A stretch of DNA of 64,000 bases from Bathynomus jamesi (taxonomy: Eukaryota > Arthropoda > Malacostraca > Isopoda > Cirolanidae): positions 684,501 through 748,500 of the forward strand of contig JAJOZX010001568.1 of assembly GCA_023014485.1 (NCBI GenBank), in the 5' to 3' direction. The notes beneath the pieces are model-generated. The model made no database searches and was not told where the DNA came from. It saw nothing but the letters and a program-made list of their open reading frames with translations. This document shows, in pieces, positions 22,180 to 33,655 of this stretch; the first letter of the stretch is position 1; the number at the start of each line of letters is the position of its first letter. The position numbers were made by a program, and so were the translations under genes.

Positions 22180-22900
22180 CACATTAAACTTTAGCAGTAA
22201 TGGAACCTAAAACAAAATAAATGGAACAGAACTTTTGTAGCATGATTAAATTACAACTAAACGGCATGAATGACTGAAATTTAGACTGAAGGCGTACTTA
22301 TCTCCGATGGGATCACCCATTGATGCTACTTTCGTAAATATTTTTCAGTGTCATCACGAACACTTATGGCTTCAGCAATATATAAGGTGATCCAAAAAGG
22401 TGTTCACAAAAATAGTGAAATAAATTATTTTTGGCTTTTGTACAGTGTATCTTAAGATGTCTCGCATTTGAAGTATTGTGAATGGAATACAATAGTATGA
22501 ATTTTTACATTAGGCAGCTTTGATTATATGAAACACTAGTGAATTCCATTACATTATTTACGAGTGACTGTCAAATAAGCCTTCAAATTCTGCGTTGGAT
22601 CAATCTTGAAGATTTGCTGTCTGACTAAATCTTGCTTAAGAGTGACGTCCTATCTTTCGAGATTTCTTGAAGTTCAACCGACTCACTCAAACTCGGTTGA
22701 GTGAATCTGAGCTCTCGAACGAAACATTATCTCCATGAAGTTGCAACCGTTTTCCAAAAGCAGTTAATGAATAGGCAAAAATTTCGAACGTTGCGCATTT
22801 TGTCTACTAATTTGCTTTTCATCACATTAATTTACGTTTTTTAAGTAAATGCTTTTTTAGTTCAATAATGGTATTTAAAGAAAACAAAGGGAATAAAGTG
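22180..22900. other. no gene or repeat recognised
   Basis: AT-rich stretch without a coding frame or inverted ends that I can support. Confidence 0.4.
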
Positions 22901-22904
22901 AGGA

Positions 22905-22990
22905 AACTAGGACCTTGTGGGACTCGAACCCGCCACGCGTGATTTCAGAGTGAGCGCTCCTACCGATCACGCCATCCAGAGCCCCAATAT
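22905..22990 (-). mobile_element. tRNA-like SINE head or tRNA pseudogene
   Basis: The minus strand reads GGGGCTCTGGATGGCGTGAT with A-box-like TGGCGTGATCGGTAGG. About 35 nt later comes the B box GGTTCGAGTCC within GGCGGGTTCGAGTCCCAC. The 7-bp acceptor stem does not close convincingly, so a tRNA-derived SINE head or decayed tRNA gene is more likely than an active tRNA. Confidence 0.55.
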
Positions 22991-23172
22991 AGTTTCATTC
23001 AAACGAGACCCATATTTACGCTGTTCGACCCTGTTCCATTCAACACTCTCGCCTTCGCAGAATGCACGAATTTATTTTAAGCGAAATAACTACTTTCCAA
23101 GAGAAGTGGAGCGCATGCGAGAATGAGTATTTTTTCATCATATTTTCACACCATTCCATTCCCTTTAAAATT

Positions 23173-23381
23173 GAGGCCCTCTTTGGAAGAAGTGGCTAAG
23201 CGACAAAAGTAAAAAACGCCAGAAAAACGGACTTAAAATTGTACCAATTTGAAAATGACAACTTTTGAACTTTCTGAAAATGTTTCGAAGAAATATCTTC
23301 AAAAGTCACTTTCAAATTGGTACAACTTTAACCGTCTTTCACTTTTTGTCGCTTAGCCACTTCTTCCTCGGAGGGCCTCAA
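23173..23381. mobile_element. Palindromic MITE, about 100-bp arms
   Basis: TGAGGCCCTCTTTGGAAGAA at the left and TTCTTCCTCGGAGGGCCTCA at the right begin imperfect inverted arms. The arms continue through GTGGCTAAGCGACAAAA and ACCAATTTGAAA to a central loop near 23270. Non-coding. Confidence 0.75.
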
Positions 23382-23639
23382 CTGCTGGTTTACTTTCTAC
23401 ATGTTGCGATTTAGTTTTATTATTTATTTAAAAATATAACTTCCAAGTTTGAATAAATTCTAAAAAATTGTGATATTGCACTTGTATTCGAAGACTTGGT
23501 GCAGGACAAACAAGAACCGATTTTAATTTTAAAATTAGTACAATTCCAAACCGAAGATTCCTCGAAATTTCTTACTTAAAATATTTTGTTTTCAAGGTTT
23601 AAATCAATCTCGACAAAGTTACGTAGGAAAAGTAATGTT

Positions 23640-23836
23640 TGAGGTTAACCAACTTCCTCGTGACTGCAAAGGTCATGTGACGGAGAGGACCCACATCTTT
23701 ACGTAGGATCCGAACCACGGGTAGCTACTGCATCTGAACGCAGAGGTCGTTAACCCATCCAACTACCGAACAGACTCAATGTCGCTTAACATCACTGATC
23801 TAACGGCAAATGGTGTTGCGACATGGTCACGACGTT
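23640..23836 (-). mobile_element. 5S rRNA-derived SINE, tandem copy 1
   Basis: The minus strand starts CGTCGTGACCATGTCGCAAC, then GTGATGTTAAGCGACATTG and GTAGTTGGATGGGTTAACG. These correspond to the 5S A-box and C-box blocks. The tail CCGTCACATGACC lies next to the second copy. Confidence 0.75.
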
Positions 23837-23845
23837 CAAGGTTAA

Positions 23846-24046
23846 TGTGGTTGTTTAACCTTCGCAACATCTAAGGTCATACAACGGAGGGGACCTATGG
23901 CTTTACGTGGGATCCGAACCACGAGTTGCTACATAATCTGGACGCAAAGGACGGTCAATGGATGATCCAATTACTCTTCAGACCCAATGTCGCTTAACTT
24001 TGCTGATCGATGAGAAGCTGTGTTACGACATTGACCCACGATGTAG
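23846..24046 (-). mobile_element. 5S rRNA-derived SINE, tandem copy 2
   Basis: Same orientation as the copy 10 bp to its left. Minus-strand head CTACATCGTGGGTCAATG, then GCAAAGTTAAGCGACATTGG, then body GTGGTTCGGATCCCACG and TAGGTCCCCTCCGTTG. The tandem head-to-tail placement suggests a dimer or repeated insertion into a SINE tail. Confidence 0.75.
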
Positions 24047-24399
24047 TAGGTAGTCCAATTTATATCAGTACGTATGAGAAAAGTTTAAAATGTTACGAAA
24101 AAACTTCTTTTTTTAAATATTAAGTAGGGAAACAAATTCTTCATAGATTGCATCGAATGCCAATAAGGATGACCCATTCTTAGAACTCCAAATGAAATAC
24201 AACGCACGCAATTCGGGCTATGTTTTTTGATACTCATTTACTAAAACAGTAAATTTACGTCAGAAATACGTCCGTCCTTTTCTCATTGTATCAGTTTCTG
24301 CAAGACACTAGCACCGGACACCCATAACGCTAGCGGTGAACTTTTGAGGAAGAGAGAGGGAAGAAATCTGAATAAAGTAAACTGCTACTAAAAATCCAA

Positions 24400-25138
24400 C
24401 TTTATTGACGGTCTGTCATTTCAAGTTACAATACTCTCAAACAAAAAGTTCCACCTCAATATTTTCTGCAATGATCAGAATGCCTAAAAAATTATTTGTT
24501 TAACATATAACTAGTAAAAACATCCAAAAGAAACTAATCTTTTAGAGGAGAAAGAAAACACAAACCAAGAAAGCAAATTACCTCATAATTATTTACAACG
24601 AAAACGATTTTCTTCTTTTATGACCAACTCAATACGAATGTTTTCCTAACAATCTGAAATTTAGTAGCGAAAGTAACCCAAAATGTATTAAAAATTTATA
24701 TTTAGTTCAAGGGAAAAAATTTAAAAAGAACTTAATTACCATAAATATATGACCCTTAATTAACTCGTCAGTTTTAAATAATTAGTCTGTGTACAAGATA
24801 TTAAAATACTTTGTTTTCCTAGTGGTTCTGATTTTCAAAGGAAGCAATTACCGACTAAGGAAAGTTGTAGGACAATGCTAATGCTTTCAAAATTGAATAG
24901 GGCCTACATATTTATTAAAGCAAATTTTTGAAACTCCTTTCAGCTTAACACAAAAACAGGCTGAAATTTTTTTAATTATTATTTCCTATCCTATGGAACT
25001 ACTTCATAGGATTAATACTAATTAAGAGCACTATATCTCAACTCAAACGAAAGTCCTGCGATTAACTTTGATTTGTTTTATCTTACATCACAAAGAAAGG
25101 GACAATAATGGCAAACAATGATCATACAAAGTAGTTAT
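24400..25138 (-). other. Putative 3' UTR downstream of SENP8
   Basis: No coding frame and no obvious repeat. Minus-strand AATAAA hexamers occur at 24911-24916 and 24401-24406 (in GTCAATAAAGTTGG). The second has the better context, so the SENP8 transcript may extend to about 24.38 kb. Confidence 0.45.
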
Positions 25139-25768
25139 CTATCTTCTGAGTCGGTGAACGAGTGATTGGATTTTCTCTCTCATTCTATTAGCCTCCTGCC
25201 TTTGAATGAAACAGCTGCTCAAGTCAAGCCCTTTTGAAGCCATCTCTGCCAGCCTCTGAGCATATATCATAACGAAGGCTCCGCAGTCGTAGCTGTTGTC
25301 CTGCTGGGTGCATTGAGCATCGTGGAGGGATGCAGAAGTGTACCTATCGAAATAGGAATTCATCCGGTGCACGAGACACCTTGCATCTCCATAGTTCGAG
25401 CCTCTCTGAGAGTCATAATGGAACCACTTTTGGTCGTACTTGCTGTACACGAGAAGACTCCAATGGCTGCCTCCCGAAGACACGAGGGAAGAGTGGTTGT
25501 TGACGGGTAGGAAGATATATCTCCTGTATCGCGCATTCAGAGGGTCTAAAAAAATGGGGAGCTCACGTGGATCCCCCATTTTGAGGAGCTGGGTGACTTC
25601 AGGGCTGATAAACAGCAAATCAGAGTGCCCAAAGAAGACGTCGTGATGAAGGTGTTCAAACCAAAATGAAATAAGGGAATCATTCAGCCAGTTTCTTCCC
25701 TCTAAAAGCTTCAAATCGGATTCGTGAATGACAGAGTCATGGTATCTTAGAATCAACTTATCTGACAT
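25139..25768 (-). CDS. SENP8: Sentrin/NEDD8-specific protease 8 (SENP8/DEN1/NEDP1)
   Basis: Cysteine protease of the C48 (Ulp1) family that processes the NEDD8 precursor and removes NEDD8 from cullins and other proteins. The 209 residues compare with 212 in human SENP8, so it is full length in one exon. Visible landmarks: LILRYHDSVIHESDLKLLEG at the N-terminus, WLNDSLISFWFEHL near residues 27-40 (substrate groove), catalytic His102 in GGSHWSLLVY, Asp119 in HYDS, the oxyanion Gln at 155-156, and Cys162 in NSYDCGAF. All catalytic residues are present, so it should be active. The ATG at 25768 is chosen because the family N-terminus aligns there. It lies 103 nt downstream of the MED31 stop on the same strand with no AATAAA between. 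A recent processed copy is unlikely, since no poly(A) tract follows. Confidence 0.95.
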   Translation of the reverse strand: MSDKLILRYHDSVIHESDLKLLEGRNWLNDSLISFWFEHLHHDVFFGHSDLLFISPEVTQLLKMGDPRELPIFLDPLNARYRRYIFLPVNNHSSLVSSGGSHWSLLVYSKYDQKWFHYDSQRGSNYGDARCLVHRMNSYFDRYTSASLHDAQCTQQDNSYDCGAFVMIYAQRLAEMASKGLDLSSCFIQRQEANRMREKIQSLVHRLRR

Positions 25769-25871
25769 TTCGTTTCATAAAGTAAGGTAAAAATTGTTCA
25801 ACGGGTATCAGTGTATGTACACTATTAATTGTGCTCATCAGTTAGCCCGAATGGTCGTCTTTTAAATTGTT

Positions 25872-28800
25872 TCACACTTTTTGACTTTGACTGTAACCGT
25901 TTAGCATATTGGAGGCGGGAGAAGGGGCAGACGAGGTTGGATGGACGGGAGTAGTTGAAGTAGACGCTGACTGCGTCCCTTGCTGGCTGATGCCCGTTTC
26001 CATAAGTTTCATGCGTTTCCGGGTGTAATGTTGCCAATGCAAGATCATTTGATCATCTATGAATTTACAGCATTGGCCGTTTACTACTTCCTTTCGAAAA
26101 TTTTCATGTTGCAATAAATCTAAGTAATAAAGACACATAGGGTACCTGGAGGGAAATAGAAAAACTAGTAAACCTTGGGAGAAATAAAAACTTGATCGAG
26201 AATTATTTTAAGTCTAACTTATTTAAAACATGAACTTCAGTTATATGAAACACTTAAAACTAAGTTAAACTGATCTAGTGTCAGACTCGTTTATGCCTTC
26301 CGTCTAAATTTACTGATTACGGAGTAAGATAACCCAAATTTTTTAGCCTCAACAAAATTATCGTTACCGTATGGTTAATAAATTAAAAACAATTCTACAA
26401 AATATGAGAGGTCGCGCGTCTTAAGGTACCTAAGCGCCACCACAGGCGAAAACGTGTTTTTGATGGATATCACTATTTTCATCCTTCCTCTATCGCGTGG
26501 TTTGGGTTATAATGACCTTACGACACTAGAAGTATGGTTGAAAACCTTATGAAGCGAACTACTTTTTTCACCTCTATCGCCAGCTGGGCTCTGCCGCCCA
26601 GATGTGATGCGCGTCTTAAGGCCCCAATATCCCGTTCAACTGGTGGGAGGTGGTGGGGGAGAAATAGGGATAGGGAGAGAGACAAACAGACAATAGGGTG
26701 ACAGACAATAATGAGAGAAGGTATGGAATGACAGAATAGTGAGTAGTGCTATTTCTTCTTAATTTCTTTCATTTTTGTACTAATAATAGGCAATAAGGCA
26801 TTGACTTTTTACTCAATAATGTTTACTTACCTGCCATACATATGATTTACATTAATATGGAATCATTCTGTGCCAGAAATCGCACCCAAAGTTCGGCATA
26901 AGAAAATCAAAAAATTAAAAAAAATATATATGAAATATGAAAATCTATTCCAAAAACTCATCAACATCTTCATTAGCATACTTAGAACTCTAATTTAGCC
27001 AAAAATGAACGTTCTAGCTCAATTAATAACAGAGATACTATTGCCAGAATATTGCTGAACTTTGGAGGCGATTTCTGGCGAATTTTAATTTTGGCGCTTA
27101 GGTGCTTAGGTATCATCTTAAGACGCGGGACCCCTCATATACCCTACTATTTCATGACGGAATTAACCTCCCGTTAAAAGACGATAAAGGTGACAGGGTA
27201 TGACAGTCGGACAGCACTAAAGGAGAGTTTGACGAGTGACCATTCGAGCTGCAGCCAAACCGCTGCTCCATTGGCTTTTCCACGATGGGCTCTTTAGCAG
27301 GCATCTAATCCAAACCTATATACATTATCTACCCAGAAAACTATCAAAGTGGGTGAACCAACAGTGTGAGCAAAAGCTTTCCACACACTTTTTAAATTTT
27401 TTTTTTCTTTATATAGGAGGGAGTGGCCAAGGCAAACGTCCTCCAAAAATGCACCCTTCTTTATATAAGGAGAGAGCTAAAATCAAGGTTTCCGAAGCTC
27501 ATGATGCCTTTTTTTTTTATATAAATTTTAAAAAGATTGTGTAGCGTGTAAAATACATGAGTATGTAGTGAAGAACAGAAGGGAGAAGCGTGTGTTTCAG
27601 AGCATACTGGACTGCTCACAGGTAGACGAGACATGGAAAAGGGTCAGCTAAAGAGGACAGTGACAGGAGAAATACGAGTTCCAGCATTCCTGTCTTCTGC
27701 CTAACATCCCCTCCCCTGCACGGAGTACTTCCCTGGTCGATTGGTGTCTAAAATCTTATCCATAAATTCATTATTAATTCTCTGCACATGACCATACCAA
27801 TGTAGCATACCATCCTCCAAGGATTTTTTCACTCTATACCTTTCCCCAACATCCTCATATGATTAATCCACTTCACACCAACCCTACTTCTAAAATTATT
27901 TACCGCAACTGCTCTCATTTTTTACAGCAAACTATCATGCTAAACAAGAATCTCGCATCCATAAATCAGTGTTGGCACCAATAACACCCATGTAAATCTC
28001 CTGCTGCACCTACACTTCAGCACTTTCTTCCAACCCAGCCCTAGTGCTCCCAATATATTTGTACCTCTTTTGTCAATAAAAAATTAAAATATTTAAATTC
28101 GTTCACCTCTAGAATTTCTCCAATCACCACGATATGACAGACTGACTCATTCTCTCTAAATGACAAAAACCTCACTTTGAAAAAACTATGCAGACCTACA
28201 GTGATTACCTATCAACCTAGCGATCCGATGAAAATTTCCTAACTTGTATCCCAAATTTTTACACGCGTTTCTCTCGTCTTTACTTTTATATAGTGCAGTG
28301 ATGTAACTTTTTTTTCTGGTCTCGGTCTCGAATACATGTAGGACTCGAGACCGGTCTCGAGAACTTTTTTCTGGTCTCGGTCTCAGCCATGGTGGACCGG
28401 TGGTCTCGACTACATCACTGCTGATGTACTTACATTCGTTTTCTGTCCATCTACCTCACCTACCAGCTCACAAAAATACTTTCATAATTATCAATCATTC
28501 CACTAGACAGACTGGCATTTACATTTTTTCACCTATTTCCAAAATGACTTTCTCTCCTTTACATACTGCTCATTCATCTTCCTTCTCATGTCATCAACTT
28601 CCTTTGGTCTTGGTCATTATCTATCTAACTAAAGATTTGCTCTTTTTTTTCTTCTATATTCTCTTAAGTTATTCTGTTGCCACCCCATCTCAAAATATTC
28701 CTTCTCTCTCTCTCTATCCTTTTTATACCATATGCCAGGACTTATGAGTAACCCTACATGGCAGCTGGATGATTTAAAAGTAAGTTTTGAAACCAGCTCT

Positions 28801-30976
28801 TTCATGCTGGTGGATTGGTTGTCTGGTATAGAACCCAACATAGCTAGCAGTGAAGTTACAGTCCAAAGGCTGAAAGATCAAACCCTCCTTTACCACTTCC
28901 CACATTATTGCATGCTTTTTCATTTAAATTAAAATAGAAAAAAAAAATAGCATTTATGATAGTCCTATAAGACTTAAATTATAATGTACAACCTAGCCTA
29001 CCTTAGGCTACTTATTCATATCTATAAACATATTTCTTACTTTAGATATTTGGCATAATCTGGTTCCTTCCAGTACTGTAAATACTTGAGATAGTTTATA
29101 AAATTTTGTTCTTTAAAATAACCTCTTTGTGCAAGAACTGAAAGTAGAAGAAAATGTTGATTTTAAATGTAACCCCAACAATTACATTTCATTTGGAAAA
29201 CATGAAGCTACTTGGGCCTATCAAGGTTATTCAAGTCATAAGCTATATTTTATACCTTACCTTTAGTGCCTGAGGCACCTTTCTGGTTTTAAGTGGCAAG
29301 TTGTTAATATAAATTAACCATAAACTTCTTCACACAATTTTGGTTCCGATTTTATTGTTATATTTTGAAGTACTCTCACAAAGTACTGTATCCACAATGT
29401 GGACAATGGGCATTCTGGGAACTGTATGATAGTCCCAAAACAAAAAAAATACTGCCCTATATTGTCTCAATGGTACACACACTTGTCCATATATGTGGTG
29501 AAGAGGTACTCACTAATAATATAAAAAGTTAACCAATTAGATGTCAGACAGTAATATGTAACAATGTAGCAGGCATAAAACTGTCCAATTGTGTGAACTA
29601 AAGGCATTAAAGGGTTAACAATAGCCTGCACTAAAACCAGAAATATGGTAGGTCCTGCCTAGAGATTGCTAAGTTTTATGCTGCATTATGTATGTCTACC
29701 TCATGACTAAAAAAAAAAAGTTTAAATCATTTAACTGAAATTAGAAAAAAGTGTCTGCTTCAGTTAAATCCATTAAACAAAATGTTATTTAAGGACGTTT
29801 CTGACAAAGATGACCTTAAATCATTGAGAATGAAGTGCATAGATGAAGAGAGCTTCTCCACACTGACTTGAGTTGGAGGAAAGGCAGAAACTATTTGAGC
29901 AGCTTCTACTAAAGAATTTGATCATTTGGCTTCAGGTTTTATATATACAGTAATAAAAATAAAGATAGAATAGTTCTTATAGGGCCTACAGTATCAAGGA
30001 ACTCAAGGAAGGTTACTTGAAAAGGATCAGAATATGGTTGGTTTTTTAAATGAAAATACCAACAAAATACCAACAGATTATTTGGTATACCAGCTGCTTT
30101 TAAGAGTTACTGGTACTGGTATTTGAAACTTTAAACGAGTGGTACTAGTACCAAAATCTAAGTGGTAGTTACTGGTATTTGGTACTGATACTGGTACTGG
30201 TTCCCAGCCCTAGCCTGGGTTCAAATCCTGATGCTGCTGGTGATAATAATCCAAGAGTTACAGCAATGAGCCACATTAGTTGGCCTGAGTGCTGTGCCAA
30301 TTTCTGGCCCTCCTGACCTTTTATTAAAGGTTATGTTACATATCAGACTACAAAGCTAACAATTTCATCTAATTACAATAAAGTAACGTATGTAGCATCC
30401 TATTCTTTTAGAATAAAATTTAATAAAATAAACTACATGCTTACTTACAATTAATATAATTGGGATTTGCTAAGCACTGAACAAATTCCAATTCAATTTG
30501 AAATCTCAACTTCTGTGCCTCCTCCGTTTCTCCTACTGGAGAAAAAATAGCATTACTGATCTGCAGATCAATTTAAAAAAAAAAAAACTTAGAAAATTAA
30601 AACATTGATACTTATTTTCCAATGAATTGTAATTATTAAAATTTCATGATAAGCTACTTGGCAAAATTGTTGCTTAAAATTTTAATTAAACTGTATATCC
30701 TGTTTTTATTTACTGCAAAGTAGATCAAACTTACATGTTTTAGAACCGTACCTCATTATTTATTGCGATTTAACAGGACCCAATGTGGTACCTATAAAAT
30801 GACAGGAATCACCTGTTTAAAAGTGAGATTCATGAACATTTGAAGCCATAGTTAAAACACCTGAAGACCTAACAAAAACTTACTTTAACTGACCTACCAC
30901 ATAAATTACCTACGGTAAGTAACTAACCTTCAGGAACTCCATGATAGGAGTAAGGTTTCCTACTCATTCTGCGCAT
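25872..30976 (-). CDS. MED31: Mediator complex subunit 31 (MED31/SOH1), four exons
   Basis: Small middle-module subunit of the nuclear Mediator, which links activators to RNA polymerase II. Exons (minus strand): 30976-30928 (proposed), 30535-30449, 29137-29041 and 26145-25872. Exon 2 reads GETEEAQKLRFQIELEFVQC then LANPNYIN. Exon 3 reads LAQRGYFKEQNFINYLKYLQ then YWKEPDYAKYL. Exon 4 reads YPMCLYYLDLLQHENFRKEV, NGQCCKFIDDQ and ILHWQHYTRKRMKL, then a Ser/Thr/Pro-rich tail. Acceptors (TTCTCCAG, ACTTTCAG, TCCCTCCAG) and donors (GTAAGT, GTAAGA) are canonical, and phases 1, 1, 2 join in frame to about 168 residues. Exon 1 (MRRMSRKPYSYHGVPE, donor GTTAGT, upstream in-frame stop) fits in phase but is not conserved, so it is tentative. 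The SOH1 domain is complete. Confidence 0.92.
26402..27140. mobile_element. Non-autonomous DNA transposon in a MED31 intron
   Basis: The terminal inverted repeats begin ATATGAG(A/G)GGTC and run through GCGTCTTAAG and ACCTAAGCGCCA over about 45 bp. A subterminal repeat GCGCGTCTTAAGG recurs at about 26611. No transposase fragment seen, so the superfamily is undetermined. Confidence 0.7.
27690..28290 (-). pseudogene. LINE reverse-transcriptase relic
   Basis: The minus-strand translation in shifting frames shows VNEFKYFNFLLTKE, PTLIYGCEILV and AVAVNNFRSRVGVKWINH. It ends with LEDGMLHWYGHVQRINNEF, the typical C-terminal part of craniofacial-development-protein-2-like LINE RTs (RRLRWFGHVQR). Strongly decayed. 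Lies in a MED31 intron in the same orientation as the gene. Confidence 0.65.
28287..28424. mobile_element. Short palindromic MITE, CAGTGATGTA ends
   Basis: The ends are CAGTGATGTAAC and CTACATCACTG. The interior is a set of inverted GGTCTCGGTCTCG / CGAGACCGG words. About 138 bp, non-coding. The end sequence is of hAT type, but no matching 8-bp target duplication is visible. Confidence 0.65.
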
Positions 30977-30999
30977 GGGAATGCAATTCTTTCAGGAAA

Positions 31000-32350
31000 A
31001 CTAGCAAAGAAGGATTGATAATGTTAATCAAATAAATTCTCCCCACAATAATGATGTGGAAACAAGTCTGATGGAGCTTGAATACATCCAAGATGATTTA
31101 GACATCAATGTTAGCAACTTTGTCTTGTTAGTTTGTAGCCAAACAACACAAAAGCAAGCTCAGCAGGACTAGTGGAGGAATTAACCTGTTTAAAATAAAA
31201 ATTTTAACAAATAATTTGGAAAGCAAAGAAGCAAAATTTGGTAAATAATAATAATGAAATGCAGAAGTTAAAAAATGTAAGAAATTAAAAAAAATAAAAA
31301 ATAAAAAAATAAATAAAATTTGAACAGTCTCAATGTTCAAATTGCAGCAGGGTTAAATATATCTGATCCAAGAGGGATTTGGACCCACTTTAATATTAAA
31401 TTTTTTTTAAACCTGTCAACAGGATGAATTTACGAAATTATGCTTAAAATGATCATCATTATACTGTATTGACAATTATTTCTCTCACTACCGTATTGTG
31501 AGAAAAATTCTAACCTTTTTACAAGATTAAATATTTAGGATAAATATGTAGTTTTGTGGCCACCTATTCTTTGGCAATGCCCATGACCCCTGACTGACCA
31601 AAAGTTGGTCACACAGGACATAACCAACCAACCATGATTAACTTGGTGTATAAAATGGGAAGATTGCTGGCTTCATCAAAAATTTGGTATCCACAAAGCT
31701 ATATATTAGTCATATTTAGTTATTTCTATGAATACGAGCAATGTCTCAAATGTATAATAAAAATAACAGTTTACTCAATTTTTTTTCAATAAATAGATAT
31801 TCTGATATTCTTAAATTTAAAATATTTTGTTTTTAAAAAATTTACAAATTGTTTAAGATATTAACTTATTGCAGCTTCTTTGTATGTATATATAATTTTA
31901 AAAACCTATTACTTGACCCCTTATTAGTAGGCCTATGCCTGGTACTCAAACGAGACACACTTCACTTCATTTGAAGTTTAAATTTTAACTCTAACGAGAA
32001 ATGCTTTGTAAAATCATCCAATGAACAGAAAATCCAAAATGTCTTAAGCAATATCACTCAATGCTGAAAAGCTATTCACTAATGCTGCTGAAATAAAAAC
32101 AATGAAATCATTCTACATTCCATCTAAAATTTCACGATGAACATCTACTCCATGTTGCTATTGAGCAAGATACTGTCAAAACCCTGTTACTTACATGTGC
32201 AACTTCAAACTCCATTTGAATTTCATGACATGACATATTTTAAATGTCAAAATAAAATAAATGTCATAAAATAAAAAGTTTTAATTCACCCCTTCGTCCT
32301 AGCTTTACAAACTTCTACATTTAAGGTCATGCACAAGGACTGAATACATA
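31000..32350. other. MED31 upstream region, no gene seen
   Basis: AT-rich sequence upstream of the proposed MED31 exon 1 with no coding frame that I can support. The promoter presumably lies near 31.0 kb, but no TATA or initiator can be assigned. Confidence 0.4.
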
Positions 32351-32356
32351 TTAAAA

Positions 32357-32530
32357 ATGTACATTCAATATGTGGATGATATATTACTCTTGTTTAATGA
32401 CCCTGAAGATATAAATCCATTTATTAATGAACTAGAGAAAAAGAGCAAACTAAAATGTACATGTGAAGAAACAAATGAAATATACCACTTCGATATTAAA
32501 ATTGATGAATTAATCCTAATATATAGGGTA
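32357..32530 (+). pseudogene. Penelope-like reverse-transcriptase scrap
   Basis: An open stretch of about 58 codons reading MYIQYVDDILLLFNDPEDIN, then FINELEKKSKLKCTCEETNE and IYHFDIKID. The catalytic YVDD box followed by an Asn/Leu-rich helix and TCEEE-like, F(L/I)D-like words is the pattern of Penelope-like RTs. Truncated at both ends; a pogo-type MITE abuts on the right. Confidence 0.65.
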
Positions 32531-32893
32531 CAGTAGGTCCCTGACTTATGAACTTTCGAAGATATGAACAAAGTGTGTGCTAGTGGTATGTAGTTACACC
32601 AAACTTCAGATGGAACTGGAGGAAGAAGACTTCCATCAGTTACTTGAAAGCCACTCACAAGAGCTAACAAACAGACTTGATGGAACTTGATGCACAGAGG
32701 GCAGGGGTGGAGGTTTGTTTTTTAATGAATAAAATACATACATTAGTGTCGGACATTGCGCAGTTTTTTATGCCCTTTTTTTACATATTTTACATATTTT
32801 TATGCATTAATTTTGCTGATATAAGTTATTTCCAACTTACAAACAGACCTCCAAAATGCATTAAGTTCGTAAGTTGTGGGCTTACTGTGTATA
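32526..32893 (+). mobile_element. pogo/Tigger deletion derivative
   Basis: The ends are ACAGTAGGTCCCTGACTTATG and, inverted, ACAGTAAGCCCACAACTTACG. The interior retains a C-terminal transposase piece reading QMELEEEDFHQLLESHSQEL (about 32600-32665), the acidic tail typical of Tigger transposases. Non-autonomous. Confidence 0.65.
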
Positions 32894-33066
32894 TATATGA
32901 AGTTTGACCAGTAACAGACCTTATATCAACTACAATATTATTATTTTATGACTTTACATTTATCAGTTATGAAAACTTTGGAACAGTCTATAAATTTCTT
33001 AAGAACTGAAAACCTTTGACATAATCACACAAAACTTGGGAATGATTGAGCCTCATCTACAATGTA

Positions 33067-33648
33067 CAGTGACAGTATCCCCTGACCTAACCTGAAAAAG
33101 CTTAAGTATGCTAGCACAAAATTGTGTGGGTCAGAACTCTCCCCCCATAACCCCTAAATGGGGTTAGGGGGATAAGTTTAAAAAATCATGTATAAAGTAA
33201 TTTTTACCCAAATAAAAGCTTTTAAATCATTGTACAATAAATGTATAATAATAATATTACACGTAAAATAAATATATAACCGAGTATAAATAGTAAAAAA
33301 AAAACAGATTTCAAAAATATCACTATAAAAATAATGTAATAATCCAGAGGAGCATGAGAAAGAAAACTTGATATAAACTAGCCAGTCATACAAGAGACAC
33401 ACTACCAGGCATGTTGCTGCCAGCTGCAAATGCTAGAGTATCGTATGTGTAAGTATCACATTGTATCATACGGCACATGTAAAAAAGTGTTAATAAATCA
33501 TTTTTTAGTATTTACCACAATTTCAAAAAATTCGTGCTGAGCTATCTTTGAATCTTAGCTTGTGCAGATTGAAAAAAGGTGGTGAATGTCCTCATCCTAT
33601 CTCTGAATTTGTGCAGATCAGACCTCATGCAGGTTGGGGGATCACTGT
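33067..33648. mobile_element. Probable pogo-type MITE
   Basis: The left end is CAGTATCCCCTGACC, shortly preceded by ACAGTG. The right end, inverted, is TACAGTGATCCCCCAACCTGC. Interior AT-rich, non-coding. The repeat match is imperfect, so the boundaries are approximate. Confidence 0.45.
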
Positions 33649-33655
33649 ACTACTA

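Noticed and set aside
21922..22182. Ile/Tyr-repeat frames
   Set aside because: Translations of (TA)n microsatellites.
27236..27544. 102-residue plus-strand frame in a MED31 intron
   Set aside because: Ends in low-complexity T-rich sequence, no motif, no splice support.
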